A stretch of 64,000 nt of DNA. It comes from Chloroflexus islandicus. Its GTDB lineage: Bacteria > Chloroflexota > Chloroflexia > Chloroflexales > Chloroflexaceae. Where the stretch lies: NCBI RefSeq assembly GCF_001650695.1, contig NZ_LWQS01000033.1, positions 1-64,000 of the forward strand, given 5' to 3'. The notes below the pieces were generated by a model. It saw only the letters and a program-made list of their open reading frames with translations. It had not been told where the DNA came from and did not search any database. Below are positions 28,620 through 36,461 of the stretch, piece after piece. A program made the translations under genes and the position numbers. The stretch's first letter is position 1, and each line of letters begins with the position of its first letter.

Positions 28620-28642
28620 AATCTTGCTCCGCTTCTTTGAAA

Positions 28643-29002
28643 TTAGTGGGCAATACTGCCGGCTGCCGCCTCTTGCAAGGCCGTTAAGGCATCAACACCG
28701 CCTTGCCGGTAGGCCAGCCAAGGCATCGCCGGTTTCGGCTGCGCTTGCACGTCAGCCAGCGCCTGCTGCCACTGGGCCAACTCGGCAGCCAGCGCCTGCT
28801 GCCACATCGCCGGATCGGCGCTGCGCAAACGGCGGCGCACCGCCATCAACGCCGCCAGCCGGCCCTCATCGTACTTCACGCCGCCGGTTACGCGCCCATC
28901 ACGTTGCAACTGGCACCACGCCGCGCCACCGGTGCTCGCCATCACTGCCTGTTCGGCGGCAGCCAATTGTTGTTCAAGGATTGCCATCAGCGATGCGGTC
29001 AT
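28643..29002 (-). CDS. Small helical protein in the CHAT operon (unknown)
   Basis: 119 residues, predicted almost entirely helical. The AILEQQLAAAEQAVM and MWQQALAAELAQWQQALADV segments can form a coiled coil, separated by a short polar stretch (CQLQRDGRVTGGVKYDEG). No family was recognised. The start ATG overlaps the stop of the upstream HTH gene (ATGA), and its stop is 23 bases before the CHAT gene, so the three are translationally linked. It may be an adaptor or inhibitor of the CHAT protease, but that is only inference from position. Confidence 0.7.
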   Translation of the reverse strand: MTASLMAILEQQLAAAEQAVMASTGGAAWCQLQRDGRVTGGVKYDEGRLAALMAVRRRLRSADPAMWQQALAAELAQWQQALADVQAQPKPAMPWLAYRQGGVDALTALQEAAAGSIAH

Positions 29003-29310
29003 GACAATTGCTCCAGATAAGCACGCAACCACGCCAGAGTATCAGCATTGGCATAGTGGCAGACCGCCGCACCGTCATCGTAGGCGTCAATCAAGCCAGC
29101 CTCGCGCAGCACACGCAGATGTTGGGAAATCGTGGACTGGGCATGCGGGCCATCGTCGGGCATATGCAGCAGGATCTGGTTGCCGATGCAGCCGGGGTTA
29201 CGCATCACGTAGCGGAGGATCTGCACGCGCGCGGGATGACTGAGCGCCTTGCACAGCAGCGCCAGTCGCCGGTCGTCTTGCTCGAGCGCATGTTGGTACG
29301 CCGTGGCCAT
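28999..29310 (-). CDS. ArsR-type winged-helix transcriptional regulator
   Basis: 103 residues with the ArsR fold: LCKALSHPARVQILRYVM (helix 1-2) and the recognition region AQSTISQHLRVLREAGLI, then a wing (DAYDDGAAVCHYA). The metal motif ELCVCDL of classical ArsR/SmtB is absent. Only isolated cysteines are seen, so it may sense something other than metal. AAAGGAGG six bases before the ATG fixes the start. The much longer open frame upstream is not similar to the family. It is the first gene of the operon with the small helical protein and the CHAT protease, and it probably autoregulates that operon. Confidence 0.88.
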   Translation of the reverse strand: MATAYQHALEQDDRRLALLCKALSHPARVQILRYVMRNPGCIGNQILLHMPDDGPHAQSTISQHLRVLREAGLIDAYDDGAAVCHYANADTLAWLRAYLEQLS

Positions 29311-29337
29311 CGTTGGCCTCCTTTCCGCGTGTGATTT

Positions 29338-29367
29338 ACTGTACGACGGCGCAGGGGCGATTGTCAA
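29338..29367 (-). promoter_or_regulatory. Promoter of the ArsR-CHAT operon
   Basis: TTGACA, an 18-base spacer and TACAGT on the minus strand, about 27 bases before the ATG of the HTH gene. The -35 is consensus. Confidence 0.6.
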
Positions 29368-29468
29368 GAGGGGAATAGGTTTCATCGCCTTACAGAAATC
29401 TGCCGCTGCCCGTCGCTGCAACCACGCGAGCGTGAACCAACGCGAGCCGCGACCGGAAAACAACATCT

Positions 29469-29498
29469 GGCCCCGCTTCCTATGTCGGGAGCGGGGCC
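29469..29498. terminator. Hairpin between the ArsR and Gfo/Idh genes
   Basis: GGCCCCGCT/AGCGGGGCC, a 9-bp perfect stem with a 12-base loop, lies about 85 bases after the Gfo/Idh/MocA gene is transcribed out of its start region and upstream of the CHAT operon promoter. It insulates the two minus-strand units or is a small repeat; its role is uncertain. Confidence 0.3.
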
Positions 29499-29582
29499 GG
29501 GTGTAGAGGAACAATCACCGTTCCAGCAGAGGGTTAAAGCGTTCCATTGGCGCCGGATCGTTATGACAATCCAATACTAGCT

Positions 29583-30599
29583 TTACGCACCCCGGATCGC
29601 ATCGAGCGCCTGCTGGATGGCCAACCCATCTGTAAACGTTGCTGCCGGAGTAATCGCTTCGCGCTGGCCGGCCAACGCCGCGTGCAAGGCATAACCGAGA
29701 TAGACGGTGCCATGGGGAAATTCGCCGCTCAGCGCCGCCGGCAGCTCAACCGTATGCGGCGGGGTGACATCGTGGAACGTGTCATCGCTGCTGATGAACA
29801 GTTTCCCATCGCTGAAGCGCAGCGTACCAGCGCTGCCATAGACCGTCACCGAGAGCGGCTCATTCGTGCGCGCCACGACCGTCGCTGTCAAGGTTGCCGC
29901 TGCGCCATTCGCAAACCGCAGCGTCGCCGCGGTGTAGTCATCGCTCGTCACCGGGCGCAGCGCACCGGCAGCGTCAGGCCGCTGCGTAATAAAGGTCTGC
30001 ACCACCCCTTGCGCCTGTGTCACTTCAGTGGCTAGGATAAAACGCAACAAATCAATCTGATGCGAGCCAATCGCCCCCAACACGCCACCGCCGGCAGCGC
30101 GATCGCTCCACCAATCCCACTGCCGCTGCGGATCGGCCCGACCGCTAGCGATGAACCGCACTTCAGCGGCGCGCACCTCGCCGATGTCACCGGCAGCGAC
30201 GCGCGTTCGCGCTGCTTGCACTACCGGCAAGAAGCGCAGTTCGTGATCGATCAGGGCCAGTTGGGCGGGGTGAGCCTGCGCCGCCGCCAGCATCGCCGCC
30301 GCCTCGGCTGCGTTCAACGCGGTTGGCTTCTCGCAGAGCACGTGCTTGCCGGCGGCCAATGCCGCTTCCGCCATTTCACGGTGCAAATAGGGCGGCGTGA
30401 CAATGCTCACCACCTGCACATCAGATCGTTCCAACACCTCACGCCAATGGGCAGTCGCAAACGGAACTTCCAACTCTTGCGCGATCCGCGCTGTCTTGGC
30501 CGGATTGCTGCCGGCTAGCGCGGTCACCGCTAACCCGGCGGCGCGAAACGCGGGCACTTGCACCCGCGCTCCCCAACCGGTGCCAATAATGCCGATCAT
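29583..30599 (-). CDS. Gfo/Idh/MocA-family NAD(P)-dependent oxidoreductase
   Basis: 338 residues. The N-terminal Rossmann domain begins IGIIGTGWGARVQVPAFRAAGL, with the conserved VCEKPTAL-type motif (HVLCEKPTALNAAEA). A C-terminal alpha/beta domain follows, with the LLRFILATEV-type helix in a GSHQIDLLRF context. The family oxidises sugars, inositols or their derivatives. No sugar genes are adjacent, so the substrate is unknown. ATG with GGAG six bases upstream. It is probably a single-gene transcript, bounded upstream by a repeat tract. Confidence 0.88.
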   Translation of the reverse strand: MIGIIGTGWGARVQVPAFRAAGLAVTALAGSNPAKTARIAQELEVPFATAHWREVLERSDVQVVSIVTPPYLHREMAEAALAAGKHVLCEKPTALNAAEAAAMLAAAQAHPAQLALIDHELRFLPVVQAARTRVAAGDIGEVRAAEVRFIASGRADPQRQWDWWSDRAAGGGVLGAIGSHQIDLLRFILATEVTQAQGVVQTFITQRPDAAGALRPVTSDDYTAATLRFANGAAATLTATVVARTNEPLSVTVYGSAGTLRFSDGKLFISSDDTFHDVTPPHTVELPAALSGEFPHGTVYLGYALHAALAGQREAITPAATFTDGLAIQQALDAIRGA

Positions 30600-30652
30600 A
30601 GTCTACTCCAATCCATAAAGGCACAGAGGATGCAGAGAACGCAAAGGATGGT

Positions 30653-30912
30653 CAAACGCAAAGGCGCAAAGCACGCAGAGGTCGCAAAGGGGTTGGGTAG
30701 GGTCGCATAAGCGTACTTTTACCCAACCCAAAAGATCTTTGCGCCCTTTGTGCCTTAGCGTTAACAATCTTGGCGCCCTTTGCAAACGCAAAGGCGCAAA
30801 GCACGCAGAGGTCGCAAAGGGGTTGGGTAGGGTCGCATAAGCGTGCTTTTACTCAACCCAAAGATCTTTGCGCCCTTTGTGCCTTAGCGTTAACAATCTT
30901 GGCGCCTTTGCC
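30653..30912. repeat. 130-bp tandem duplication of a GCAAAGGCGCAAAG-type repeat
   Basis: Two nearly identical 130-base units (30653-30782 and 30783-30912) each run from CAAACGCAAAGGCGCAAAGC, through a GGTTGGGTAGGGTCGCATAAGC core, to AGATCTTTGCGCCCTTTGTG and an inverted TTTGCGTT-type end. The whole 363-base gap from 30600 to 30962 consists of this G/C-A/A-G pattern and its inverse (CGCAAAG / CTTTGCG), so the RNA could form a long imperfect hairpin. Related tracts occur at 25562-25632 and 43026-43210. No gene is seen. Confidence 0.8.
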
Positions 30913-30962
30913 ACCTTTGCGTCTTTGCGTTAAGAACCTTTGCGTCTTTGCTGCCTTTGCGG

Positions 30963-32114
30963 CTAATACTTCGGCACTGACGGATCGACCTCGTCGGCCC
31001 AGCGGAGAATGCCGCCAACCAGATTCTTCACCTTGCGGAACCCCACGCTCTTGAGCAACTCGACCGCGCGGCCACTGCGCGCGCCACTGCGGCAGTAGAC
31101 AACCATCTCGCGCGCCGAGTCGAGTTCGTTGATCCGTTCGGGCAACTGATCAATCGGGATCAGCTTATCGGTGCCGGGGATCGAGGCAATCGCCACCTCA
31201 TAGGGGTTACGGACATCGAGCAAGAAGGGGCGGTCGGGCCGCTCCAGCCATTCCGCCAGTTCGCGGGGCGTAATCTCAAATTGGTTCGACAACGTAGGCT
31301 CCTCTACAAGACCACAAAACTGCTCATAGTCGATCAGCTCAGTGATCGTTGGATGATCACCGCAGACCGGGCATGACGGGTTGCGGCGCAGCTTGAGCTC
31401 GCGGAAGCGCATCGCCAGCGCATCGTAGAGCAACAGCCGGCCAATCAACGGCTCGCCGATGCCTGTGAGCAATTTTATCACTTCTGTGGCTTGAATGGTA
31501 CCGATCACGCCGGGCAGCACCCCTAACACGCCCCCCTCGGCGCAGCTCGGCACCAACCCCGGCGGCGGCGGTTCGGGGTAGAGGCAGCGGTAGCACGGCC
31601 CGCCATCCCGTGCCGAAAAGACCGTGGCTTGCCCTTCAAAGCGGAAGATGCTGCCGTAGACGTTCGGCTTGCCCAGTAGCACGCAGGCGTCGTTGGTCAG
31701 ATAGCGCGTGGGGAAATTGTCGGTGCCGTCAACGATGACATCATACGGCTGCATCAGTTCCAGTGCGTTCTGCGAGGTGATCTGGGTTTCGTAGGTAGTG
31801 ATTTCGATATAGGGATTAAGATCCTGCAACCGGCGCTTGGCCGACTCGGTTTTGGCGACGCCAACCGTACTGGTGCCATGGACGATCTGGCGCTGCAGGT
31901 TCGAGGCGTCAACCACATCAAAATCAACCAACCCAATATGGCCGACCCCCGCCGCCGCCAGATAGAGCGCCAGCGGCGAACCCAACCCGCCGGTGCCAAT
32001 CAGCAGCACACTGCCCTGCTTGAGCCGGCGCTGCCCGGCCATACCGACTTCAGGCATAATCAAGTGACGCGAATACCGGGCAATCTCTTCGTTCGAGAGA
32101 GTCACCTCGCTCAT
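30963..32114 (-). CDS. moeZ: MoeZ-type adenylyltransferase/sulfurtransferase (ThiF/MoeB plus rhodanese)
   Basis: 383 residues. The N-terminal E1-like domain has the ATP site GTGGLGSPLALYLAAAGVG, RQIVHGTSTVG and two zinc CxxC pairs (CYRC, CPVC). The C-terminal rhodanese domain (about 285-383) carries the active cysteine in VVYCRSGARSGRAVE. Such fusions adenylate the C-terminal glycine of a ubiquitin-like carrier and then add sulfur, making a thiocarboxylate. The start ATG overlaps the stop of the CysO-like gene, giving a natural partner. It closes the sulfur block as the last gene. MoeB activity toward MoaD is also possible, but no molybdopterin genes are near. Confidence 0.9.
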   Translation of the reverse strand: MSEVTLSNEEIARYSRHLIMPEVGMAGQRRLKQGSVLLIGTGGLGSPLALYLAAAGVGHIGLVDFDVVDASNLQRQIVHGTSTVGVAKTESAKRRLQDLNPYIEITTYETQITSQNALELMQPYDVIVDGTDNFPTRYLTNDACVLLGKPNVYGSIFRFEGQATVFSARDGGPCYRCLYPEPPPPGLVPSCAEGGVLGVLPGVIGTIQATEVIKLLTGIGEPLIGRLLLYDALAMRFRELKLRRNPSCPVCGDHPTITELIDYEQFCGLVEEPTLSNQFEITPRELAEWLERPDRPFLLDVRNPYEVAIASIPGTDKLIPIDQLPERINELDSAREMVVYCRSGARSGRAVELLKSVGFRKVKNLVGGILRWADEVDPSVPKY

Positions 32115-32395
32115 GACCGTCCTCCACCGGCAATTGCCGGGATAATGCTGACCGTATCGCCGTCGCGCAAGGGGGTTGCTTCCCCATCGAGGTAGCGAAT
32201 ATCCTCATCACCGACATAGAGATTGACAAAGCTGCGCAGCCGGCCCTGATCGTCGAGCAGATGGCGGCCCAACGCTGGGTAGAGTTCAACCAACCCGCGA
32301 ATCAGGTTGCCGACATCACTGGCCTCAAGGCTGACGCTCGCATTGCCGCCGGCATACTGGCGCAGCGCCGTTGGGATCGTTACCGTTACCGCCAT
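32111..32395 (-). CDS. cysO: Ubiquitin-like sulfur carrier, CysO/MoaD family, with C-terminal extension
   Basis: 94 residues with the beta-grasp pattern of MoaD/ThiS/CysO (VTVTIPTALRQYAGG at the start, RDGDTVSIIPAIAGG near the end). Mature carriers end in Gly-Gly, but this one ends GGGRS, so two or three residues must be removed before activation. The neighbouring JAMM protease is a natural candidate, as QbsD does for QbsE. It is part of the order mec-cysO-moeZ, with cysM upstream, which matches the CysO-dependent cysteine pathway of mycobacteria. Shine-Dalgarno AAGGAG is eight bases before the ATG. Confidence 0.85.
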   Translation of the reverse strand: MAVTVTIPTALRQYAGGNASVSLEASDVGNLIRGLVELYPALGRHLLDDQGRLRSFVNLYVGDEDIRYLDGEATPLRDGDTVSIIPAIAGGGRS

Positions 32396-32442
32396 AGCTA
32401 ATTCTCCTTTATCTTCAACTCTGCCGAGTGCTGTGACATTGC

Positions 32443-32919
32443 TTACTCAACCGGTGCAATCTGCACGTCCTCTGCAATAAAGCGCACCCCTTCATTCACC
32501 AACAGCCACGAGGTCAGTTCAGCAGCCACACCATTGCGAATCGCCTGAATCACAAACGAAAAGCCTGAACCGCCAATTGCCTGCGCACCGATGCGATCTC
32601 GTTCTGACGGTATCGGATCGGCGTCTGGATGCGAGTGATAGCAGCCGATGATCTCGTAGCCAGCGGCGCGAGCGGCGCGTTCGGCGCGCAGATAATCGCG
32701 GGGGTCGAGATAGAACCGGTCGCGCCGCGAGGTAGGATCATCGGTTGGCGCTAGTTGCACTTGTCCGCTCCAGCGATTTTCGAGCGTCACCACCTGTAAG
32801 ACTGTCTTCTGCTCGCCGTTGAGCGTTCCCACCAGCAAACCAACGCATTCGTCAGGATAGGTCGCTTCGGCATGGGCGACAATGGCCGCCACTGCCTTCG
32901 CCGGCAGTATCAGGGTCAT
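32443..32919 (-). CDS. mec: JAMM/MPN metalloprotease, Mec-like
   Basis: 158 residues with the zinc JAMM motif. The glutamate is in YPDECVGLLVG, and the ligand/catalytic motif is YHSHPDADPIPSERD (HxH, then a distant Ser and Asp). In mycobacteria Mec hydrolyses the CysO-cysteine adduct to free cysteine. In the QbsE system a JAMM protein trims the carrier. The adjacent carrier with extra C-terminal residues makes both roles plausible here. The ATG is favoured over the GTG two codons upstream because of the AAGG spacing. The gene is 47 bases upstream of cysO. Confidence 0.87.
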   Translation of the reverse strand: MTLILPAKAVAAIVAHAEATYPDECVGLLVGTLNGEQKTVLQVVTLENRWSGQVQLAPTDDPTSRRDRFYLDPRDYLRAERAARAAGYEIIGCYHSHPDADPIPSERDRIGAQAIGGSGFSFVIQAIRNGVAAELTSWLLVNEGVRFIAEDVQIAPVE

Positions 32920-32988
32920 AACCACCTTGCTCGTGTTGTAGCCTGTATCCGAATTCAGTTGCGTATATCTTTACGCCGCCCTCCTGTT

Positions 32989-33376
32989 GTCATTGCGAGC
33001 CGCGCGGAGGGGCAGCGCGGCGCTCTGCCCTTGTGCGGCGAAGCAATCCCCCGCGAGTACGTTGCGGAGCGGACAGAACGTTTGATCGAGTACAACTGTC
33101 GATCGCTGTGCGATGCCGTAAAGCCTCGTGCGGCCCTCCCCATCACCCCTCCCCCAGCGGGGGAGGGGCCGGGGGTGGGGGCATCAGCCCGCGCAGCGGG
33201 CTTTGTACCCCTAGCCCGGCCCTTTAGGGCCGGGTTCCAGACAGATGTGCTGTCCACCCTTGAACCCGCGAGCACGGTTCCATCCCGCGCAGGCATCCCT
33301 CCCGCCGAAGCGGGGGATTGCTTCGGGCGCTGCGCGCCCTCGCAATGACAATACGGCTGCGCCCCCTCGCAATGAC
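32989..33376. repeat. A element with nested B element, copy 4
   Basis: Begins GTCATTGCGAG, ends CTCGCAATGAC (33339-33349), and is followed by a second right-end fragment (33366-33376). The outer A element includes GGGGCAGCGCGGCGCTCTGCCC. A B element fills the middle. The gap between mec and cysM (466 bases) has no gene. It repeats the same A-B-A order seen at 31-393. Confidence 0.75.
33064..33265. repeat. B element, copy 4, inside an A element
   Basis: Runs from GCGGAGCGGACAGAACG to GTGCTGTCCACCCTTGAAC. The internal order is inverted relative to copy 1: GATCGCTGTGCGATGCC first, then CCTCCCCCAGCGGGGGAGG, AGCCCGCGCAGCGGGCT and CCCGGCCCTTTAGGGCCGGG. Orientation differs between insertions, as expected for an independently mobile unit. 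Confidence 0.65.
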
Positions 33377-33385
33377 AGTTGCACA

Positions 33386-34312
33386 TCAAATCCCAGCTCC
33401 CTCCGCGAAACCCGGCTCTTCCCAGAACCGTTCGCTGAGATACCGATTGGCGCTATCGCACAAGATGGTCACCACCACACCCCGCCCCGCTTCACGGGCC
33501 ACCCGCGCTGCTGCGACCACATTGGCCGCCGCCGAGATACCAACCAACAACCCGGCCCGCCGCGCCAGCCAGCGCGCCATCGCAAACGCATCTTCGCTCC
33601 GCACTTCGAGAATGGCATCGGCTTGTTCGGGCCGGTAGATCGCCGGCACAAACTTGGTCGAAGCCATGTGCTTCACACCTTCAAGGGCGTGGTACGGGCT
33701 GTCAGGCTGTACGGCAATCATCCGGATCGCCGGATTGTATTCGCGCAAACGGCGGCTCGTGCCCATAAAGGTGCCGCTCGTGCCTAATGCGGCCACAAAA
33801 TGGGTGATGCGGCCATCGGTCTGTTGCCAAATCTCAGGCCCGGTCGTCTCGTAATGGGCTTGTGGGTTAGCCGGATTGCTGTATTGGTCAGGGTAGAAGT
33901 AACGATCGGGATGCTCGGCTACCAACGATCGAATCGCCGCAATCGCCGCATCCATGCCCTCCGCCGCATCGGTGAGGATCAGCTCGGCGCCGAGCGCGCG
34001 CAGAATCCGCCGCCGCTCAAGGCTGGCGTTGGCCGGCATCGCGAGCGTCACCCCATACCCCAACGCGGCGCCAATCGTGGCATACGCAATGCCGGTATTG
34101 CCGCTCGTTGCGTCGGCAATCCGCATCCCCGGACGCAACAAGCCGCGCCGCTCGCCATCCCGGATCATCCAGAGCGCGGGCCGATCTTTTACCGAACCGC
34201 CGAGGTTGTACCATTCCGCTTTGCCGTACAATTCGACTCCCGCCGGCAGATCGAGCGCGCGGTGCAACGGCAGCAACGGTGTATGGCCGATCAGATCAAG
34301 GAGTTCTGTCAT
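33386..34312 (-). CDS. cysM: Cysteine synthase, CysM type
   Basis: 308 residues of the PLP fold-type II family. The PLP lysine is in GGSVKDRPALWM, the substrate loop is ATSGNTGIAYA and the phosphate-binding glycine loop is ALGTSGTFMGTSRRLRE. Standard CysK uses acetylserine plus sulfide. The CysM of mycobacteria uses phosphoserine plus thiocarboxylated CysO. The presence of mec, cysO and moeZ downstream favours the second type. MTELLDLIGHTPLL is chosen as the start by family alignment. No clear ribosome site precedes it, and a TTG 12 codons upstream remains possible. Confidence 0.87.
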   Translation of the reverse strand: MTELLDLIGHTPLLPLHRALDLPAGVELYGKAEWYNLGGSVKDRPALWMIRDGERRGLLRPGMRIADATSGNTGIAYATIGAALGYGVTLAMPANASLERRRILRALGAELILTDAAEGMDAAIAAIRSLVAEHPDRYFYPDQYSNPANPQAHYETTGPEIWQQTDGRITHFVAALGTSGTFMGTSRRLREYNPAIRMIAVQPDSPYHALEGVKHMASTKFVPAIYRPEQADAILEVRSEDAFAMARWLARRAGLLVGISAAANVVAAARVAREAGRGVVVTILCDSANRYLSERFWEEPGFAEGAGI

Positions 34313-34448
34313 AAGGTTGGCTCGCTCTCGCCTTCGCCGTTGGGACAAGATTCTGTGTACACAATTCCGTCCGGCATTGGCCAGCGCCGCGCTCGTTGCG
34401 ATATGCGGCAGTGTTACTGCCGCATGCCATCACGGGCCATCATTGCTT

Positions 34449-34835
34449 TCACCTATCCGCCGGACGGTCAACCAGCCGGGCCGCCGCCTTGAGCGCACTG
34501 AACACCAACGTTGCACAACGAGGCCGCGCTTGCATAATCTCAGCGCCGACAATGTTCACCGCTGCCGCTTCATCGAGTGCCAGCAAATCGGCGAGGGTCG
34601 CCCCTTGCAATTGTTCGATCACGATCGAGGCTGTCCCCATGCTGACACTGCACCCTTGACCGGTAAATTGCAGCGCCTCAAGGTGACGATCCGGCGTAGC
34701 GCGCAGATAGACGGTGAGCGTATCACTGCACTCAGGCACGCCAATAGTGTACGTTACCGCATCGGCCAGCTCGCCGTAGTGGCGGGGCCGCCGGTAGTGG
34801 TCGAGCAAGCGATCAATGATGTCTAAGTGAGTCAT
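34449..34835 (-). CDS. IscU/SufU/NifU-N-like Fe-S scaffold, second copy
   Basis: 128 residues with the three conserved cysteines of the scaffold fold: Cys36 in VPECSDTL, Cys62 in GQGCSVSMGTAS and Cys107 in RPRCATLVF. The first motif reads CSD rather than the usual CGD. The spacing between the second and third cysteines (45) is IscU-like. It is distinct from the SufU-like protein of the suf operon. It lies between a rhodanese and cysM, so it may pass sulfur or hold a zinc/Fe-S site for this branch. The MTHLDIIDRLLDHYRRP start fits the family. A TATAAT box lies about 50 bases upstream inside a large inverted repeat. Confidence 0.84.
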   Translation of the reverse strand: MTHLDIIDRLLDHYRRPRHYGELADAVTYTIGVPECSDTLTVYLRATPDRHLEALQFTGQGCSVSMGTASIVIEQLQGATLADLLALDEAAAVNIVGAEIMQARPRCATLVFSALKAAARLVDRPADR

Positions 34836-34860
34836 AGGCGTCAACGAATGCCTAGATAGT

Positions 34861-34936
34861 GGGAACGAATAAACGACTGGCCAGAACATTATAAAAGTAT
34901 TTGTCCCGCACTATATCCATGCGTTTATTCGTTCCC
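34861..34936 (-). promoter_or_regulatory. Promoter of the IscU-like gene bracketed by a 15-bp inverted repeat
   Basis: GGGAACGAATAAACG at 34861-34875 is repeated as its perfect reverse complement at 34922-34936, with 46 bases between. The intervening DNA has a minus-strand TATAAT (34888-34893). Beyond both arms a second matched word (GTCAACGA / TCGTTGAC) continues the symmetry with unequal spacing. This fits an operator pair for looping, or a terminator of the upstream rhodanese transcript. Confidence 0.5.
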
Positions 34937-34952
34937 CCGCTCGTTGACGACG

Positions 34953-35804
<852 letters not shown>

Positions 35805-35878
35805 AGCAACCTCCGCTTAGCCGGCAGCAGCTTCTTGATACTGCCATTGTAGCGCGTTTCTTCCCATTAGTCAAGTTC

Positions 35879-36193
35879 TTACGCTGAAAACTCAACAAAT
35901 ATCCGGCCATCGCGTACTTCACTGCGATAGGTCGCCACCGGCGTAAACGCCGGCAGCGTGCGCGGCTTGCCGGTGCGCAAATCGAACAGCGAACCGTGCA
36001 TTGGGCACTCGACGCACAACTCGTCGAGATCAACATCGCCTTCGCTCAGCGAAGCTTCATCGTGCGAACAGCGGTCATCAATCGCGTAGACTTCACCTTC
36101 CGCCACCCGAAAAACCGCAATCCGGCGGCCCGCAATCGTAAACGCGCGCCCGCCACCCACCGGCACCTCGTTGACATCGCACACATCAATCAT
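35879..36193 (-). CDS. Rieske-type [2Fe-2S] ferredoxin
   Basis: 104 residues with both cluster-binding motifs: DDRCSHDEASLSEG (CxH) and VECPMHGSLFD (CxxH). No membrane segment is seen, so it is a soluble Rieske ferredoxin of the kind that passes electrons to dioxygenases or, in many suf operons, probably supports cluster assembly. The ATG has GAGGAG six bases upstream. The longer open frame beyond it consists of translated tandem repeats and is rejected. It lies downstream of sufB behind a 39-base repeat array. Confidence 0.92.
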   Translation of the reverse strand: MIDVCDVNEVPVGGGRAFTIAGRRIAVFRVAEGEVYAIDDRCSHDEASLSEGDVDLDELCVECPMHGSLFDLRTGKPRTLPAFTPVATYRSEVRDGRIFVEFSA

Positions 36194-36214
36194 GGCTTGC
36201 TCCTCTATGTATGG

Positions 36215-36400
36215 ACAGCGCGCTGCACTGCCCCTGCTTCCCCACTGGTACGGGCAGAGCGGCGCGCTGCCCCTGCTTCCCCACTGGTACGGGCAGAGCG
36301 GCGCGCTGCCCCTGCTTCTCCGCTGGTACGAGCAGAGCGGGTGCTCTGCCCCTTCTTCTCCGCTAGTACGGGCAGAGCGGCGCGCTGCCCCTACTTTGCC
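36215..36400. repeat. Five tandem copies of a 39-40-bp hairpin unit
   Basis: The unit, GCGCGCTGCCCCTGCTTCCC followed by CACTGGTACGGGCAGAGCG, recurs with a 39-39-40-39 base period, with small changes. Each boundary forms a GGGCAG...CTGCCC hairpin. It fills the 268-base gap between sufB and the Rieske gene, so the suf transcript would carry five stem-loops in series. The same word occurs singly inside the A elements. Confidence 0.85.
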
Positions 36401-36461
36401 CAATAACAGAGCGCCCCCAATCCATGGGAGCGCTCGTCTCTCTCACCCCTACGCCACGCTC

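Noticed and set aside
29310-29514. Longer ArsR-type protein with 68 more residues
   Set aside because: The extension crosses the promoter and lacks similarity, while AAAGGAGG precedes the internal ATG.
36215-36400. CRISPR array
   Set aside because: The repeats are contiguous 39-40-base units without unique spacers, and no cas genes are present.
36194-36403. N-terminal extension of the Rieske protein
   Set aside because: It is translated tandem repeat. The start with GAGGAG gives the normal 104-residue ferredoxin.
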